A stretch of DNA of 64,000 nt, from positions 62,133,985 through 62,197,984 of the forward strand of contig NC_086248.1 of the NCBI RefSeq assembly GCF_021018805.1. Reading direction: 5' to 3'. Under the pieces are notes generated by a model. It made no database searches. It was not told the origin of the DNA and saw nothing but the letters and a program-made list of their open reading frames with translations. This DNA is from Prinia subflava. Lineage: Eukaryota; Chordata; Aves; Passeriformes; Cisticolidae. The position numbers were made by a program, and so were the translations under genes. Position 1 is the stretch's first letter; every line of letters begins with the position of its first letter. Of the stretch, positions 53,501-64,000 are shown one piece after another.

Positions 53501-54659
53501 GCCTTAGGGTAAAATGCATGCAGAGAAGAATGCGTTCCTTCCGTTGTTTCCTCAGGGGAGCAGCTCCATCAGGGTGGTTGGCTTTTTCTTGAAATGCTGC
53601 TGTGTTTTTTATATTAGAAGTGTCACATGTTGACTGCCAAAATTTGCAAGAAAAAAACAAATTCTTTGAGACTGGGGAATAGCAACTGAAACCTGACCTG
53701 GCAGAGGGACCAGAAGCTCACCTTTTGGATCTGATGTGTGGGGCAGGCAGTGGTGAGCACTGAACTCCCAGAATGCCTGAACTCTTCTGAACAGGAACAA
53801 TAAATTCACCACAAAAATGTGAGGAGAAATTTTCTGTGAAGGAGCAACCAAGGACTCTTTTTCCTGTCTAGGCGTTCTAAAATTACTAATGCATAGAAAG
53901 CCATTGACCATACGGTAAGTCAGGCTGCCCTTTTGCTGAGACAGTATCTGGATAATTGAGGTGCCTGTGATTACCCAGGAAAACTTGCTGATGTTCACAC
54001 TCCTGTCAGATATTGAAGTCACAACATAATATTTGCTGTGGTATCTCGCAATAGGTTTTAAAATAAATTGATAGCACAAAGTGGGAATTTTCCTGATTTT
54101 TTTCTGTGGTTATGAAAATGCCTAAATAGCAGTGTAGCACAGTAAATGTCAAACATCAAAAGCAGGGTTTATGTGTACTGATACGAGGACATTGGTAGAG
54201 AAGGAAGTTACTTTAGTTTGATAGAAGTGTGGTAAAAATTAAAGCAGGGCATGGTGATAGACTCAAAGCATTAACATGGTGACTTTAAGGGTTGGATTTG
54301 GGTAAGCATCATACCAAGAGGTGGTATTGAGGAAGACTTTACCGCTGAATAAATGAATTTTTAAAAAGATGATTCTGTACAAGAAGCGGCACAACTGATG
54401 CAAAAAGCCAGCAAATAGGAGGAGAGTGAAATCAAAAGGACATGAAGTACTGTCTTAAAATACAGAAATGGAGGGAGTTTTACTATCATGCTCTTGCAGA
54501 GATCAATTAAGCTGTGCAGAATGGTTATGCAAAATGTTTGCTGTAGGGAAGTAGCCGTTTTCCATAGATTCTAGGAACGAGTACTGGCATGCTGCCGGCA
54601 GTGATTTGTTTTCACCCAGCCCTGGTGCTTGTGTCTGGCACTCAATGAAATCTTCCAGG

Positions 54660-54910
54660 GTAAATTATTTATTTAATTAAGAATGGCCACAGTTGCACTG
54701 AGAAACTGGCAGCACAGCAGCAGGAAGTCTGTTAAGAGATTGCATCTAACTTCTTACAGATAGGCTGCTTGTATATGCTTTCATTAATTAATATAATAAA
54801 TAATTGTATGTTGGCATTTTGCTAATTAGCAACAGTTCCTAGTCTGACTGCGGTGAGTGTACTGCCATGGGTTGTAGAAATTTAATTTCTTGATTAAATA
54901 ACCCAGAGGC
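54660..54910. promoter_or_regulatory. Candidate AT-rich regulatory element
   Basis: This repeat-free stretch contains many homeodomain-type cores: TTAATTAA-like sequence near 54,673, ATTAATTAAT near 54,783, and the palindrome GCTAATTAGC at 54,821-54,830. The composition resembles conserved developmental enhancers, but AT richness alone raises the chance rate. Without an alignment this remains a suggestion. Confidence 0.2.
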
Positions 54911-56523
54911 TTGTGTAGCAAGCTAAGACATCAGATTGTTGCTAACTGAACTTTTGAACTTTTCATAGGAAAAGGAGATGTCACTAAGACAAGAGTCACA
55001 TTTATCAGTGTGTAAGCTGGACCAACCCAAAATCTTTCATTTCAGTAGGCATTCCCATAAGAGCAAGGAGAGCTATCCCCCTCTTCTTATGCCAAGTTGG
55101 CAAGCTAATGCTTTCTTCATAGTTTAATGTGTTCCAGAGATAAGAGATAAGAGCTGCTGGTTTGAGGGAATCCAGGAAGAGAGGAATTTGGGTATAACTA
55201 ACAAGCGAAGTGGTCTTTTGAGGGGAAATCCCTGAAAAGTCTCTATGAGATTTCGTACTTTTCTTCTGTATTGTTTAAGAAATATAAAAGATGAAGCAAT
55301 GTGATCTATTAATTGCACTTTTTTCAATAAATCGGTCTTTAAGATTGCTTTATGAGTTTGATCCTTCTGTTCTTTCCTTGATTGTTGAGCAACATGAAGA
55401 AACCTCACAAGAGGAAAAGAAACCACCTCTAGAGCAACCTACTCATGGATTTAAACTGTGCAGTTTGCCACAAAAGAAAAAAAATGGACAAAGGTTTTGA
55501 AAAATATCACAAATGGTCATTTCTGAAACATCAGGCATATTTGGTTTTAACAGGCCTAGTCAACATAGAGCTAAATACACCTTCTGGGGTGATCTCCCCT
55601 TTTGGCAGGTACTGGTGGTGGGGACCAGCCAGGAGGCTGCAGCCAAGCTGAGTCTCTCTCCTTTGCATAGAGTGGTTGGGACATTCTCCTTTCTTCCCCC
55701 TGAGGTTCTTTCAAGGCCCTGCTGGCTCTCTGATGGTCCCTGCTGAGGCTGTCCACATCAATGGTGATGAAGCGCCTCTCAACTTTGAGAGGTCAGCTTT
55801 TCTCTTCCTTGGCCTGGATTCTCCAGTGCTGCCACGAGTGGGCAGGTAATTGGAGATTGTGGAAAGGTTTCCCACCATCCTAGCTGTGGTTTCACGTTCC
55901 GGAGGGGCTGCTCGTGCTAACTGTCCTCTGCAGCCCACACTGGGCTGGTTTGGGCAGCTGGGTGGGCAGTGAGCTGTTGGATAGCCAGGGATTTCTGATG
56001 AGTGAGCACCTTGGATTGGCTCCCCAGGGGCACAGGCAAACCCTAGAGCTGGCAGGAGCACACAGCTGCCATTGAGAGGAAGAAGCAAAGTGGCATCATC
56101 CCCTCTTGGATGGCAGCTCACCACTGGACTGACCTCACTGAAGCATGAAACTTCATCCTCAAGGGCAGGTCAGATGGTGTGCATGTGAGGTCATTAACAC
56201 TTAAATATGATCTTACATTATCACAGTGCTCAGGGGTGGGGAAAGTGAAGACAGTGGAGTTTCCTATGCTGCCCTTTTCCACTCTCCAGTTTTGGTGACC
56301 CCTAGTCACTCTCTCTGTGTTTCCCTTTCCAAATGGAGTTAGAAATGGGTATAATTTCTGGATTATTTTTTTATTGGCAGTACCTGTGGATGAAGATTGT
56401 TTTTACTGATTTGCAATCAAATGTCAAACTGAAATAAATGTAATTTCAGAATAGTCTCTTTGCAGTCACTGTTTCTATTTTTGCTTTACAGTATCTCTGA
56501 GGTACTCCTAGTTCTGTGCACTG

Positions 56524-57178
56524 GAATTACAGAGTCACAGAATGGTTTGGGTTGAAAGGGACCTTTAAAGATTATCTAGTTCCTAGCCCCCTGCCATGGG
56601 CAGGGGCACCTTCCACTAAACCAGATTGCACAGACTCCCATCCAATCTGGCCTTGAACACTTCCAGGGATGAGGCATCCACATGTTCTGTGGAAAACCTA
56701 TTCCTGTGTTTCACCATCCTCACAATAAAAAATTCCTTCTTTAATCTAAGCCTACCCTCTTTCAGTGCAGAGTTGTTGCCCCATGTGCTATCACCACAGG
56801 CCCTGGTAAGAAGTCCGTCTCTTACAGGTCCCCTGTAGGTACTGGAAGGATGCTGTAAGGTCTTCCCAGAGCTTTCTCTTTCTTCTTCAGGCTGAATACC
56901 CCCCAGTCTCACAGCCTGGCTTCACAGGAGAGGTGCTCCAGCTCTAATCATCTTTGTGGCCCTTTCTGGATCCACTCCAACAGGTCTGTGTTTGACTTGC
57001 GGTTGTCACCAGAGATGAGTGTGGTATCCAGGTGGGGTCTCACAGGAGCCCAATAAAGGGACAGAATCATGTCCCTTGATGTGCTGGCCACACTACTTTT
57101 GATTCAGGCCAGGATGCGGTTGGCTTTCTGTGCTGAAAGTGCACATTGCTGGGTCATATCTGATTTTTGATCTAACAG
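56524..57178 (-). mobile_element. CR1 LINE, 3' portion (left part of a split element)
   Basis: The + strand reads as reverse-complemented CR1: the end 'agagtcacagaatggtttgggttg', then 'ccctgccatgggcaggggcacc', 'gaacacttccagggatgagg', 'ggtgctccagctctaatcatctttgtggccc' and 'ggccaggatgcggttggctttctg'. It breaks at 57,178, where an LTR begins. The same CR1 resumes after that LTR at 58,073, at the point expected from the consensus. No intact open reading frame remains. Confidence 0.95.
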
Positions 57179-58072
57179 TGTATTGGGTTTGTGTAACAAG
57201 GTTTTGGTAGCAGGCAGCTACAGTTGTGGCTTCTGTGAGAAGCTGCCAGAAGCTTCCCCTGTGTTTAATGGAGGCAATGTCAGCTGGCTCCAAGATGGAT
57301 ATCCTGCTGGCCAAGGCTGGGCCCATCAGTAACAGAGGTGGCACCTCTGGAATAACGTATTTAAGAAGGAAAAAAGTTACTGCACAACAGCAATTGCATC
57401 CAGAGAACAGCAGGGTGAGAACATGTGAGAGCCACAGCCCTGCAGACACCAAGGTCGGTGTAATAGGAGGGGCAGGAGGTGCTCCAGGCACCAGAGCACA
57501 GATTCTTCTGCGGCTTGGGGTGCAGACCATGGTGAGGCAGCTGTGCCCCACAGCCCCTGGAGGTCCACTGTGGATCAGATACCCACCTGCAGCCCGTGGA
57601 GGACCCCATGCTGGAGCATGGGGATGCCTGAAAGAGGCTGTGACCCCGTGGGAAGCCTGTGCTCTCTCCTGTGGGAGGGACCCCACACTGGAGCAGGGAA
57701 ATGAGTGTGAGGAGTCCTCCCCCTACGGAGGAAGGAGCGGCAGTGAACGCAACCTCATTCCCCATGCCCCTGCACTACTGCCAGAGAGGAGGTAGAGAAT
57801 GTCTGGAGTGATGTTAAGCTTGGCAAGAAGGGAAAGGTGAGGGGATTTTTTTTAAGGTTTGGTTTTATTTCTCATTATTCTTCTCTGATTTTTTTGGCAA
57901 GATATTAAACTTCTTTGCCATGTTGAGTGTTTTGTCTGTAATGGTAAGTGGTGAGTGATCTCCTCCATCCTTATCTCTTTTGCTGTGTTTTTTCTCCCCT
58001 GTCTATTTGGGGAAGGGAGTGGCCGAGCAGCTGTGGTGGGCACCCAGTGTCCTGTCAAGTCAACCCACCACA
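57179..58072 (+). mobile_element. Solo LTR of an avian endogenous retrovirus-like element
   Basis: The element starts with TG (TGTATTGGGTTTGTGTAACA) and ends with CA (...AACCCACCACA). It is about 894 bp long and has the layout of an LTR: a TATA-like TATTTAAG at 57,358-57,365, and an ATTAAA polyadenylation variant at 57,904-57,909 followed by a GT-rich stretch. I recognise the sequence as a common songbird LTR, but I cannot give the exact family. No internal retroviral region or second LTR is present, so it is a solo LTR left by recombination. The flanks are CR1 sequence on both sides. Short similar flanking bases (ACAG before, CACT after) may be a decayed target-site duplication. The 189- and 197-codon frames inside it are not genes. 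Confidence 0.85.
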
Positions 58073-58615
58073 CACTACCCCCAAGTCCTCCACAGGGCTG
58101 CTCTCAAACTATTCATTCCCTCTCTACCCTGATACTGAGGGTTGCCCCAACCTGTGTGCAGGTCATGTTGAATTGGCCATGTTGAATTGGATGAGGTTCA
58201 CACTGGCCCGCTTCTCAAGCCTGTTAAGGTCCCTAGAGAAGGCATCCCTTCCACCAAGTGTATCAATTGCACCGCTGAGCTTGGTGTCACCTGCACACTT
58301 GCTAAGGGTGCACTCAATAAGGTATTGAACACAATCAGTCCCAGTAAGGTTCCATGAGGATCATCGCTTGATGCAGATCCATTTGGACATTGAGAGGCTG
58401 ACTGCAATCCTCTGGGTATGGCCATTCAGCCAGTTCCCTTCCTATTGAATGGTCCAGCCATCAAATCCTTATCTCCCCAATGCAGAGAGACAGAGATGTG
58501 TGAGACTGTATCAGAGACCTTAAAGAAGTCAAGATAATGGCATCAGTTTCTCTTTCCTTATCCACCAGTGCAGTCACTGTAGAATAATATATAGAATAAA
58601 TCTGTCATGTTTTGA
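58073..58615 (-). mobile_element. CR1 LINE, right part of the split element
   Basis: This continues the CR1 interrupted at 57,178: 'cccccaagtcctccacagggctgctctc', 'caggtcatgttgaattgg', 'atgaggttcacactggcccgcttctcaagcctgttaaggtccct', 'gagcttggtgtcacctgcacacttgctaagggtgcactcaat' and 'cattcagccagttccc'. In the minus sense this encodes the C-terminal part of the CR1 reverse-transcriptase ORF, now full of stops. A 14-bp unit is duplicated at 58,164-58,190. The 5' truncation lies near 58,615, with the edge approximate. Confidence 0.92.
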
Positions 58616-61600
58616 TGATTAACGTTATTTGGTCCCTTCAAGTCAAGTGGCATGCATATGATGTGTACACTGAGACTACTATTGTTTGTCATCACCATAT
58701 TCTAGAAATACTTTAAAGGAATTTTGGTAAAGAATAGATCTTAAAGTATTTTTAGTTGTTATCTTGGAATAGGGTTGTACACAGATAAGGCTATTGCTAC
58801 CAAATGCTAGTTTCTTATTTCAAGAAAATCTGGTTTCAGGTGCTCAGGCAATAACTTCCTTTAGTTTTATGGTTTGATTCACTTTAGAACTTTGGCATAA
58901 ACCCTGTAATTTACTGTTAAGTATCCTACCAATGTATCTAGCTTAGACTACATCAAAGATAGTGCTAATTTGAAATTTAACTTCAAGTGTTCTTGTTTCC
59001 ACACTTAAAAATGTTGATTTTTCTGTTAAATATCTAAAATAAGCACAAGTCCTACCTCCATCGTCCATTGTTATTCGTCTTAGATTTCTTCAGGGGTGCT
59101 TGAATGCAAGGGGAGGTATCAAGATTCCTGCTTCCAAATAGAGAAAAATCAATATGTAGTCTCAGAAGCCTGTGCTTCCATAATATTTTAATTTTGTTTT
59201 TCAGTTATAATCGATATTACCTGTTTTGCCAATGCTAGCAATGAGAGAAAGGCCCTAAGACATTGATGGGCAGACAGATGGAGAATAGCATGAGCTATAT
59301 TTATGTTTCTCACATCAGTGTTCTGATTTATCTAACACTGTATGATATGGTGACTATATGCACCACACTATGCACAAACCAGAAACTGCCAAAACCAGCC
59401 CTGTTCTAGGTCTCCTGTGTGAGAACTGGCAGAACTGACAGCTGATTGTAAAAAAAAAAAAAACAAACCCCAACAAAAAACAACTAAGAAAAAACCCCCA
59501 ACACAAAAACGAAAACCCCAATGGCAACAAACAAACAAACCACACCAAAAAATTAACTGTGCCAAAAATTTCACTTTCCAAATGGCGTAAAAAGCCTGTT
59601 TTGTGTAAACAAAAAGTTTGACTGTTCCGTGTTCAAATAAGCCCTTCATCTTTTAATTGATGTCGAGGTTTGGATTACAATTGCTTAATGGACTGAGTCT
59701 GTAGCATCCTTTTCCTGGAGCTGTATGTGAAAGGAACATTAGCTGGAATGTTGTAGTAAGGTGCTAGAGAAATGGAGCTCTAGGACCCTTCCAAAATGCC
59801 TGGCTACTGTGATTAACCCATTCTGTCTTCCAGCTGGCAGATGGCACATGGGAAGTTAACTTTCCAAAGATAGCTGGAAGTTGCAGGATCAGCCTGCAAC
59901 TGCAACACATTTGAGCAGTTTCTGCTTTACAGTTGCTGTTCAAACACAGAAATACACAGTATTTGCTGTAGCTTCCTTTTTCCCAAGCAAGGTTTAAAGA
60001 GACCTTTTGAGGATTATGAATGCAACCCTAAAAGTTAGTCTGTCTCACAGTATTTATTTTGAGCTTCAGATCCTGATCTCCCTTCTATGTTTAATTTGAT
60101 TAATGGCTAATAGGGCCATCCAGAGTTCTCCGCAGAGGTTTATGGCTTTAATTAAATGCACAGAGACAGCCAGCTCCAGCCAACCTCTGCCTCTTTTAAC
60201 TGGACAAGGAGGAAGAGAATAGAGCTTTAACCCTGCTTTCTACACAGACTTCTGTTCTCTTGCATCCTTTGGGCAGCCAGTGGCCTCTGGTGTGGCTTAG
60301 AGCAGATGCACTCACTCAGAGGTGCCAAAGAGCTGTCCTGGCAGCTGCCAGGCAGCTGTCTGCCACCACAGGCTCAGCATTTCCTGGGACAGCTCTGCCT
60401 CAGCAGGGGTTTTCCTCCAGCCAGGAGAGATCTCCTCGGGGTTTGGACACCGTTTTGTTGACCACACCTGTCACACTGGAGATGGTGTTCAAAGTGTGTG
60501 TTAGCATCCCTGCCTCGTGCCTTTCCTAGCTTTGGAGAGGTGCTGGGACGTGCAGCTCTAAGGAGATGAGGCCGTGTACCTCAGTGGGGCTGGGGATGGA
60601 GGGGGTGGGAACAGGGAGGGTGGAACGAGGAGTCTGTCCCTTTGACAGACACCAGCGTGAAAGGAGAGGAAAGCTCTCCCTGCTCTTCCTCTTTGTGATG
60701 GCAAAAGGGAGGTCCTGGGCTCTGAGCTGTGAAGTTGTCTGATCCAGCAACGACCAACTTCCGAATGTGTGGCAGAACATAATAAAAGGCTTATTAGCTT
60801 TTTAAAGTCTTCTGATGGAGGGGGAATTGCACTGCTTCTGAATGAGTGAGGGGCTTCCTGTGTTTCATGCAAAACTGCAGGTTGTATTTTCCCATGCAAT
60901 GTGCAGACTTGCTACAAAGAATATTTATGTGCTTCGCCTGTTCTTGGTAAGGTGGTATTGAACAGAGTTATACCTCTCCTATTTTTCATGGCACTTATGC
61001 TGTTTAGAGAGCTCCTATAGCTGAGAGCACTAAGGGATTTGAGTGTTTTGATTCCTGTATCTTCTGTAGGAAGTGGTTTGTTTTATTCCAGGGCATTGCA
61101 TTTTGGGGGCACCAGTGAAAGGCCCGGGAATGTCAGGAGAAAAGAGAGACTGCTGCTGGTGTCTGCAGGAAATTGGTGAGGAAAATCAGCTAGAGGGCAC
61201 CAATATTTCTTCTTAGGGCTGTTAAATTAGGCCATGTGGACTGGCAGCATATGGATGCATGAGAGAAACATGAGGGCTTTACGAAACAGTTGTGCTAAAA
61301 ATAATTTTCGGTGTTATTTTTAATAATGTTATCACAGATGAAGAAAGTGAGGTAGAAGTTCATAGCCTGAGACAATTCCTTCTCCTGCTTTAGAGGGTAA
61401 ACACTATAAATCCTTGAGTGTTTGTTTGGCTAGGTAATGCTTTCCAAAAGTATGTCAATGAAATAGGCATCAGAGCCATAAAATATTTTCCTATATTTAG
61501 ATTCTAAATGTGCAATAAAAAGTCAGTAAACTCTAGACTCCTAAGCACCAAAATTACTTTCTAAAAGGGGGGCTAGATGTTAAAATCAAATATATAAAAA

Positions 61601-61805
61601 AATAGGATTTTAATATTGCCAGAAATGCACAGTCGGTGTTTCGTGCTCAGCGGTGTTAGTGGGCTCAGCTGTAGCTTAGTAAGTTTTGTTGCTATCTGGG
61701 CATAAGCAGGATCCTGAAACTGTTAAAAGGGGCAGGAGTATTGTAGGATTATCAGTTGATTGGTTAATTTAGAGGATTATGTTTTTAATGCCAAAAAATC
61801 CAGCT
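58616..61805. other. AT-rich non-coding sequence, nothing recognised
   Basis: No coding exon or RNA gene was recognised. It contains an A/C-rich simple tract at 59,450-59,550. A repeat-free stretch at about 60,080-60,220 has several TTAATT/ATTAA homeodomain cores and could be a regulatory element, but with little support. Confidence 0.5.
59450..59550. repeat. A-rich/AC-rich low-complexity tract
   Basis: It begins with a run of 14 A residues and continues as irregular A- and C-only sequence with CAAA units. On the minus strand it yields artificial phenylalanine/leucine/cysteine/tryptophan-rich frames at 59,354-59,649. It may be the decayed poly(A) tail of an old insertion, but no element body was recognised next to it. 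Confidence 0.85.
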
Positions 61806-61882
61806 GCACAGAATTGCAGAATAATTTAGGCTCAAAGGGATTTCTGGGGATCCTCTTTCTAGCCCCTGCTCAAAGTGGGTGC
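61806..61882 (-). mobile_element. CR1-type LINE, short 3'-end remnant
   Basis: The + strand reads 'cagaattgcagaataatttaggctcaaaggga', then 'tttctggggatcctctttctagcccctgctcaaagtggg'. This follows the CR1 subfamily whose 3' end has 'ctggagatcatctagtccaacccctgctcaaagcagg'. Only about 77 bp remain and the copy is diverged. Confidence 0.75.
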
Positions 61883-62149
61883 ATGGTACGTGGTTTCACA
61901 TGTTGCAGTAACTTACCTTTATATGGTTTTGATTTGTGCAAGAAAGATTAACTATTTGGGTATTTTTGGTTTTGTATAATACAGGGGCAAATACCAAAGA
62001 AGGATAAAAATTAAGGCAAAAGTTGATCCAGATCACATTTAAGCAGCACTAAAATATCCCATATCATTTTGCATATATTGTTTTGTTTTTTTATGATTGA
62101 AAACCATTGCTCTAGGGTAGCACAAGGGGCTTAGTGTAAACATTTGTGA

Positions 62150-62670
62150 ATTAATTTTAAATTGTTCTTTTCATTGCTGGCTAATATGCAGGAGGAATTG
62201 GTAAATATTGAGAGCAAAGGCTATACTGCGTTTTTTAGCCAGTGGTTCTGTTTAGACTTAATCGCTATAACGCAGTGTTAAAATTTACAAAACAGCTTGT
62301 AATTGTAGTAGCTTATTTAAACCAGCTATTTGTGGTTATGTCTGCTGAGGAAACTTAAACTTCAATGTTCCCCAGCCATCTAATAGCAGCAAATTGACTG
62401 CGGGTCTCTTGAAGGAATATCTAAATGTAGGCTGTTGAATAATCCCTTTGGGGGCCCTGTAACTATTTTTGTGCCTGGATATGCGTCATCAGTGGGTATT
62501 TTCTCTGGTGACTAGCTTACATCAGTAGGTCTCCTACCATACGCTCTATCAGTGAGTGACTTATGATTGATGGGAGTCACGGCTGCTGTTTAGCTTTTAT
62601 CTGTGACCTCAAATAATGGACAACGGGAATTTCCAGGCTGTTAAATTCCTTGAATGACTGAAGGCACGGG
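62150..62670. promoter_or_regulatory. Enhancer-like or upstream-promoter stretch
   Basis: A repeat-free, motif-dense region. It holds a PBX-HOX composite TGATTGAT (62,574-62,581), a RUNX-type TGTGGTTA (62,331-62,338), a CRE/AP-1-like TGCGTCA (62,482-62,488), several TTTAAATTA/TTAATT cores and a TGACCT nuclear-receptor half-site near 62,605. It runs directly into a small CpG-rich patch at 62,680. This is the sort of sequence seen in deeply conserved regulatory elements. Conservation itself cannot be tested here. Confidence 0.3.
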
Positions 62671-62679
62671 ATGGCTCTG

Positions 62680-62905
62680 CTGATAGACGCAGGTAGTACC
62701 CAGATCCTGGGTGTTCACCGGGGGCTGGGGCGGGGAGGAAGGAGAGGGGGGTTCCTCGGCTGCGAGGCGGTGAATCCGGCGCCGACGCGGAGCCGCGAGT
62801 TGCGCGTCCCCGGGCGCCGGGAAGAGGAGCGCCGCGCGGCCGTGATGCTCCAGCTCTCCCAGCCCTCCAGCCAGCCCTGTCCGCCGCTGGCACCCGCGCT
62901 TCCAT
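62680..62905. promoter_or_regulatory. Small CpG-rich cluster, possible alternative promoter
   Basis: About 220 bp are GC-rich with dense CpG (gcgccgacgcggagccgcg, cgcgcggccgtg), far from the main island and in AT-rich surroundings. An ATG at 62,671 in a good context (cacgggATGG) opens MALLIDAG and is followed within 22 bp by CAG|GTAGTA, a plausible donor, so a short first coding exon is conceivable. No protein family starting this way was recognised, so this is only a candidate. The frames of 85 and 98 codons across it look like GC-rich noise. Confidence 0.35.
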
Positions 62906-64000
62906 GTGCTCAGCTACCTCATCTTTAGGGCAGTTTGTCCGTTCCTCTGAAACCAGGGAGACACGCAGTTTGCGGCTCTGAGGAGGGAAGCGCTGAGGAA
63001 TTTTCAGCTGCAGTCTGGCTGGGTGTTAACCCTTTTTATTACCATCAGCAGCAAGTGGATTTATTGGCATGCTTTGCCCAGGTGCTGCCTGGGCTAAATC
63101 TGAAGGTGCAGTAGGCTACGTGGTCTTAAGGTTAAGTGGTACCTGCCACAGTGAGCCACCTTGCATGCAGTTGTGGTTCATTTCCTGGTGTTCAGTGCTT
63201 CATTTTAAGGAAATAAAGACTGCAGATACTGAGTTATCCCCTTTCTGTGTCCACTCTGCCTTTCTGTCTGACATGCGAAATGGGGCTGCAAGACAGCCAC
63301 AAGATTTTCTTTGTTACCTGTGATGAATTTAGCAGCTTGAGTCAGCCCTACAGCGAGGCACTTTGTCATTTCTTCTTCTTTCCCTCCTGTTCTTCCTGTC
63401 TCAATCCCTTCGATAAAGCTATGATAGGAAACAGGAGATTGGCTCTCTGTGAACTTGTGCACAGAAATCTCTCAAGCCCTTCTCCTGGTAACCAGGGAGT
63501 AAAAATGACAGATACAGATGCTCCCAGTGTGATTGAGGATTAAAAAAAAAAAATCCTTAATGCTGTTTATCGCGCGGCATTGTTTGGCTGAGGGAGGATA
63601 GCAGCTGGATCCAAATTCCTTCTCACCACTTCTTCCTGTTGGCAGGTGGCCTTCCGCACAGGCTGGGCTTGCAAACTCTCACGCCGGTCTTACTTATTTG
63701 AGTGCCTGCTATTGTTTTTCCTTCAGGTGACAGCAGATTGGGTTTTGTGCAAGATTTCGAGACTTGAGAAGTTTCAGAGGGAAAACAGAAGCTTTGTTTG
63801 AACTTGCCTGTGTGTTCCCTCCTCCGCATGTACTAGCCCAGAGGTCGTAGTTAATGAATGAAGCCAGGCTTCCTGCAGAAGCCAGTTAACCCCTGTCTGT
63901 GCCTCTGTTGGCACAGAGCGTACAGGTGTGCGCTGCCGTGGCGAGGATGCCCCAGCTCTGAGCAGTACGGGCTGTGTGCGCCTTTCTGCTCCCTTCAGAC
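62906..64000. other. Non-coding sequence to the window end
   Basis: No coding exon or RNA was recognised. A repeat-free stretch around 63,538-63,640 combines an A-tract, 'tgctgtttatcgcgcggcattgtttgg' and a pyrimidine-rich segment ending in GGCAG. It is unusual in composition but unassigned. Confidence 0.45.

Larger units (their letters stand above)
46011..56523. other. Non-coding sequence with moderately GC-rich patches
   Basis: No supported gene. GC-richer patches at 46.7-47.2 kb, 53.1-53.4 kb and 55.6-56.1 kb give frames of 100-180 codons without recognisable domains or consistent splice signals. A (CAAAC)n-like low-complexity tract lies at 50,511-50,569, and a run of ATT triplets at about 48,868-48,888. 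An AT-rich, homeodomain-site-rich stretch at 54.66-54.91 kb is listed separately. Confidence 0.5.

Noticed and set aside
57093..57795. Frames of 134-197 codons at 57.1-57.8 kb on both strands
   Set aside because: They lie within the solo LTR and its CR1 junction. They match no gag, pol or env domain and reflect LTR sequence only.
1..64000. Search for known microRNAs, tRNAs and snRNAs
   Set aside because: Scanning by eye for common microRNA seeds (let-7, miR-9, -124, -137, -204, -218, -30 and others) and tRNA A/B boxes gave no convincing hit. A covariance-model search would be needed to exclude them formally.
1..64000. Bacterial-type systems (operons, CRISPR arrays, insertion sequences, phage)
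   Set aside because: The sequence has vertebrate features throughout (CpG island, CR1, LTR, MIR-like SINE, microsatellite) and no dense coding or direct-repeat/spacer arrays.

Overview
This window looks like vertebrate nuclear DNA, most likely from a bird and probably a songbird. The evidence is three CR1 LINE fragments with the typical avian 3' end, a solo LTR whose sequence I recognise from songbird genomes, a low overall repeat load, and one large CpG-island promoter in otherwise AT-rich non-coding sequence. I found no complete protein-coding gene and no coding exon I can support. All ATG-initiated reading frames are either GC-rich stop-poor shadows inside the CpG island, simple-repeat translations, repeat-derived frames, or short frames without a recognisable domain. 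No tRNA, rRNA, known microRNA or CRISPR array was recognised.

Layout. Positions 1-10,070 are AT-rich unique sequence with no recognised gene; a strong hairpin lies at 4,944-4,986. Positions 10,070-13,125 form a strong CpG island. Inside it, a palindromic TATA box (11,494-11,507) lies 30 bp upstream of an initiator (A at 11,527). A predicted 121-nt ATG-free 5'-UTR exon (11,527-11,647) follows and ends in a consensus splice donor, CAG|GTGAGC. The island also holds a perfect CRE (11,191), a perfect CACGTG E-box (10,693), three D-box or C/EBP-type sites (12,114, 12,632, 12,668), a CRE half-site and a STAT-type palindrome. This is the pattern of an inducible (cAMP or clock-type) promoter on the + strand. 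The remaining 51 kb would then be the start of a long first intron, or intron plus intergenic DNA. I could not identify the gene.

Positions 13,125-45,830 are mostly AT-rich unique sequence. They contain a probable ancient MIR-like SINE (33.6 kb), a CCAT microsatellite (39.54-39.69 kb), a perfect 24-bp palindrome (26,328) and a cluster of homeodomain and AP-1 sites at 19.6-19.8 kb. Positions 45,830-58,615 hold a CR1 3' fragment and a larger CR1 copy split by a solo LTR (57,179-58,072), so the CR1 is older than the LTR. Positions 58,615-64,000 contain low-complexity A/C sequence, a third CR1 remnant (61.8 kb), an enhancer-like stretch (62.15-62.67 kb) and, beside it, a small CpG cluster (62.68-62.90 kb) that could be an alternative promoter.

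The best-supported biology is therefore one regulated promoter with its first non-coding exon, followed by a long non-coding tract with candidate distal regulatory elements and a nested transposon. Conservation, expression and gene identity cannot be judged from this sequence alone.
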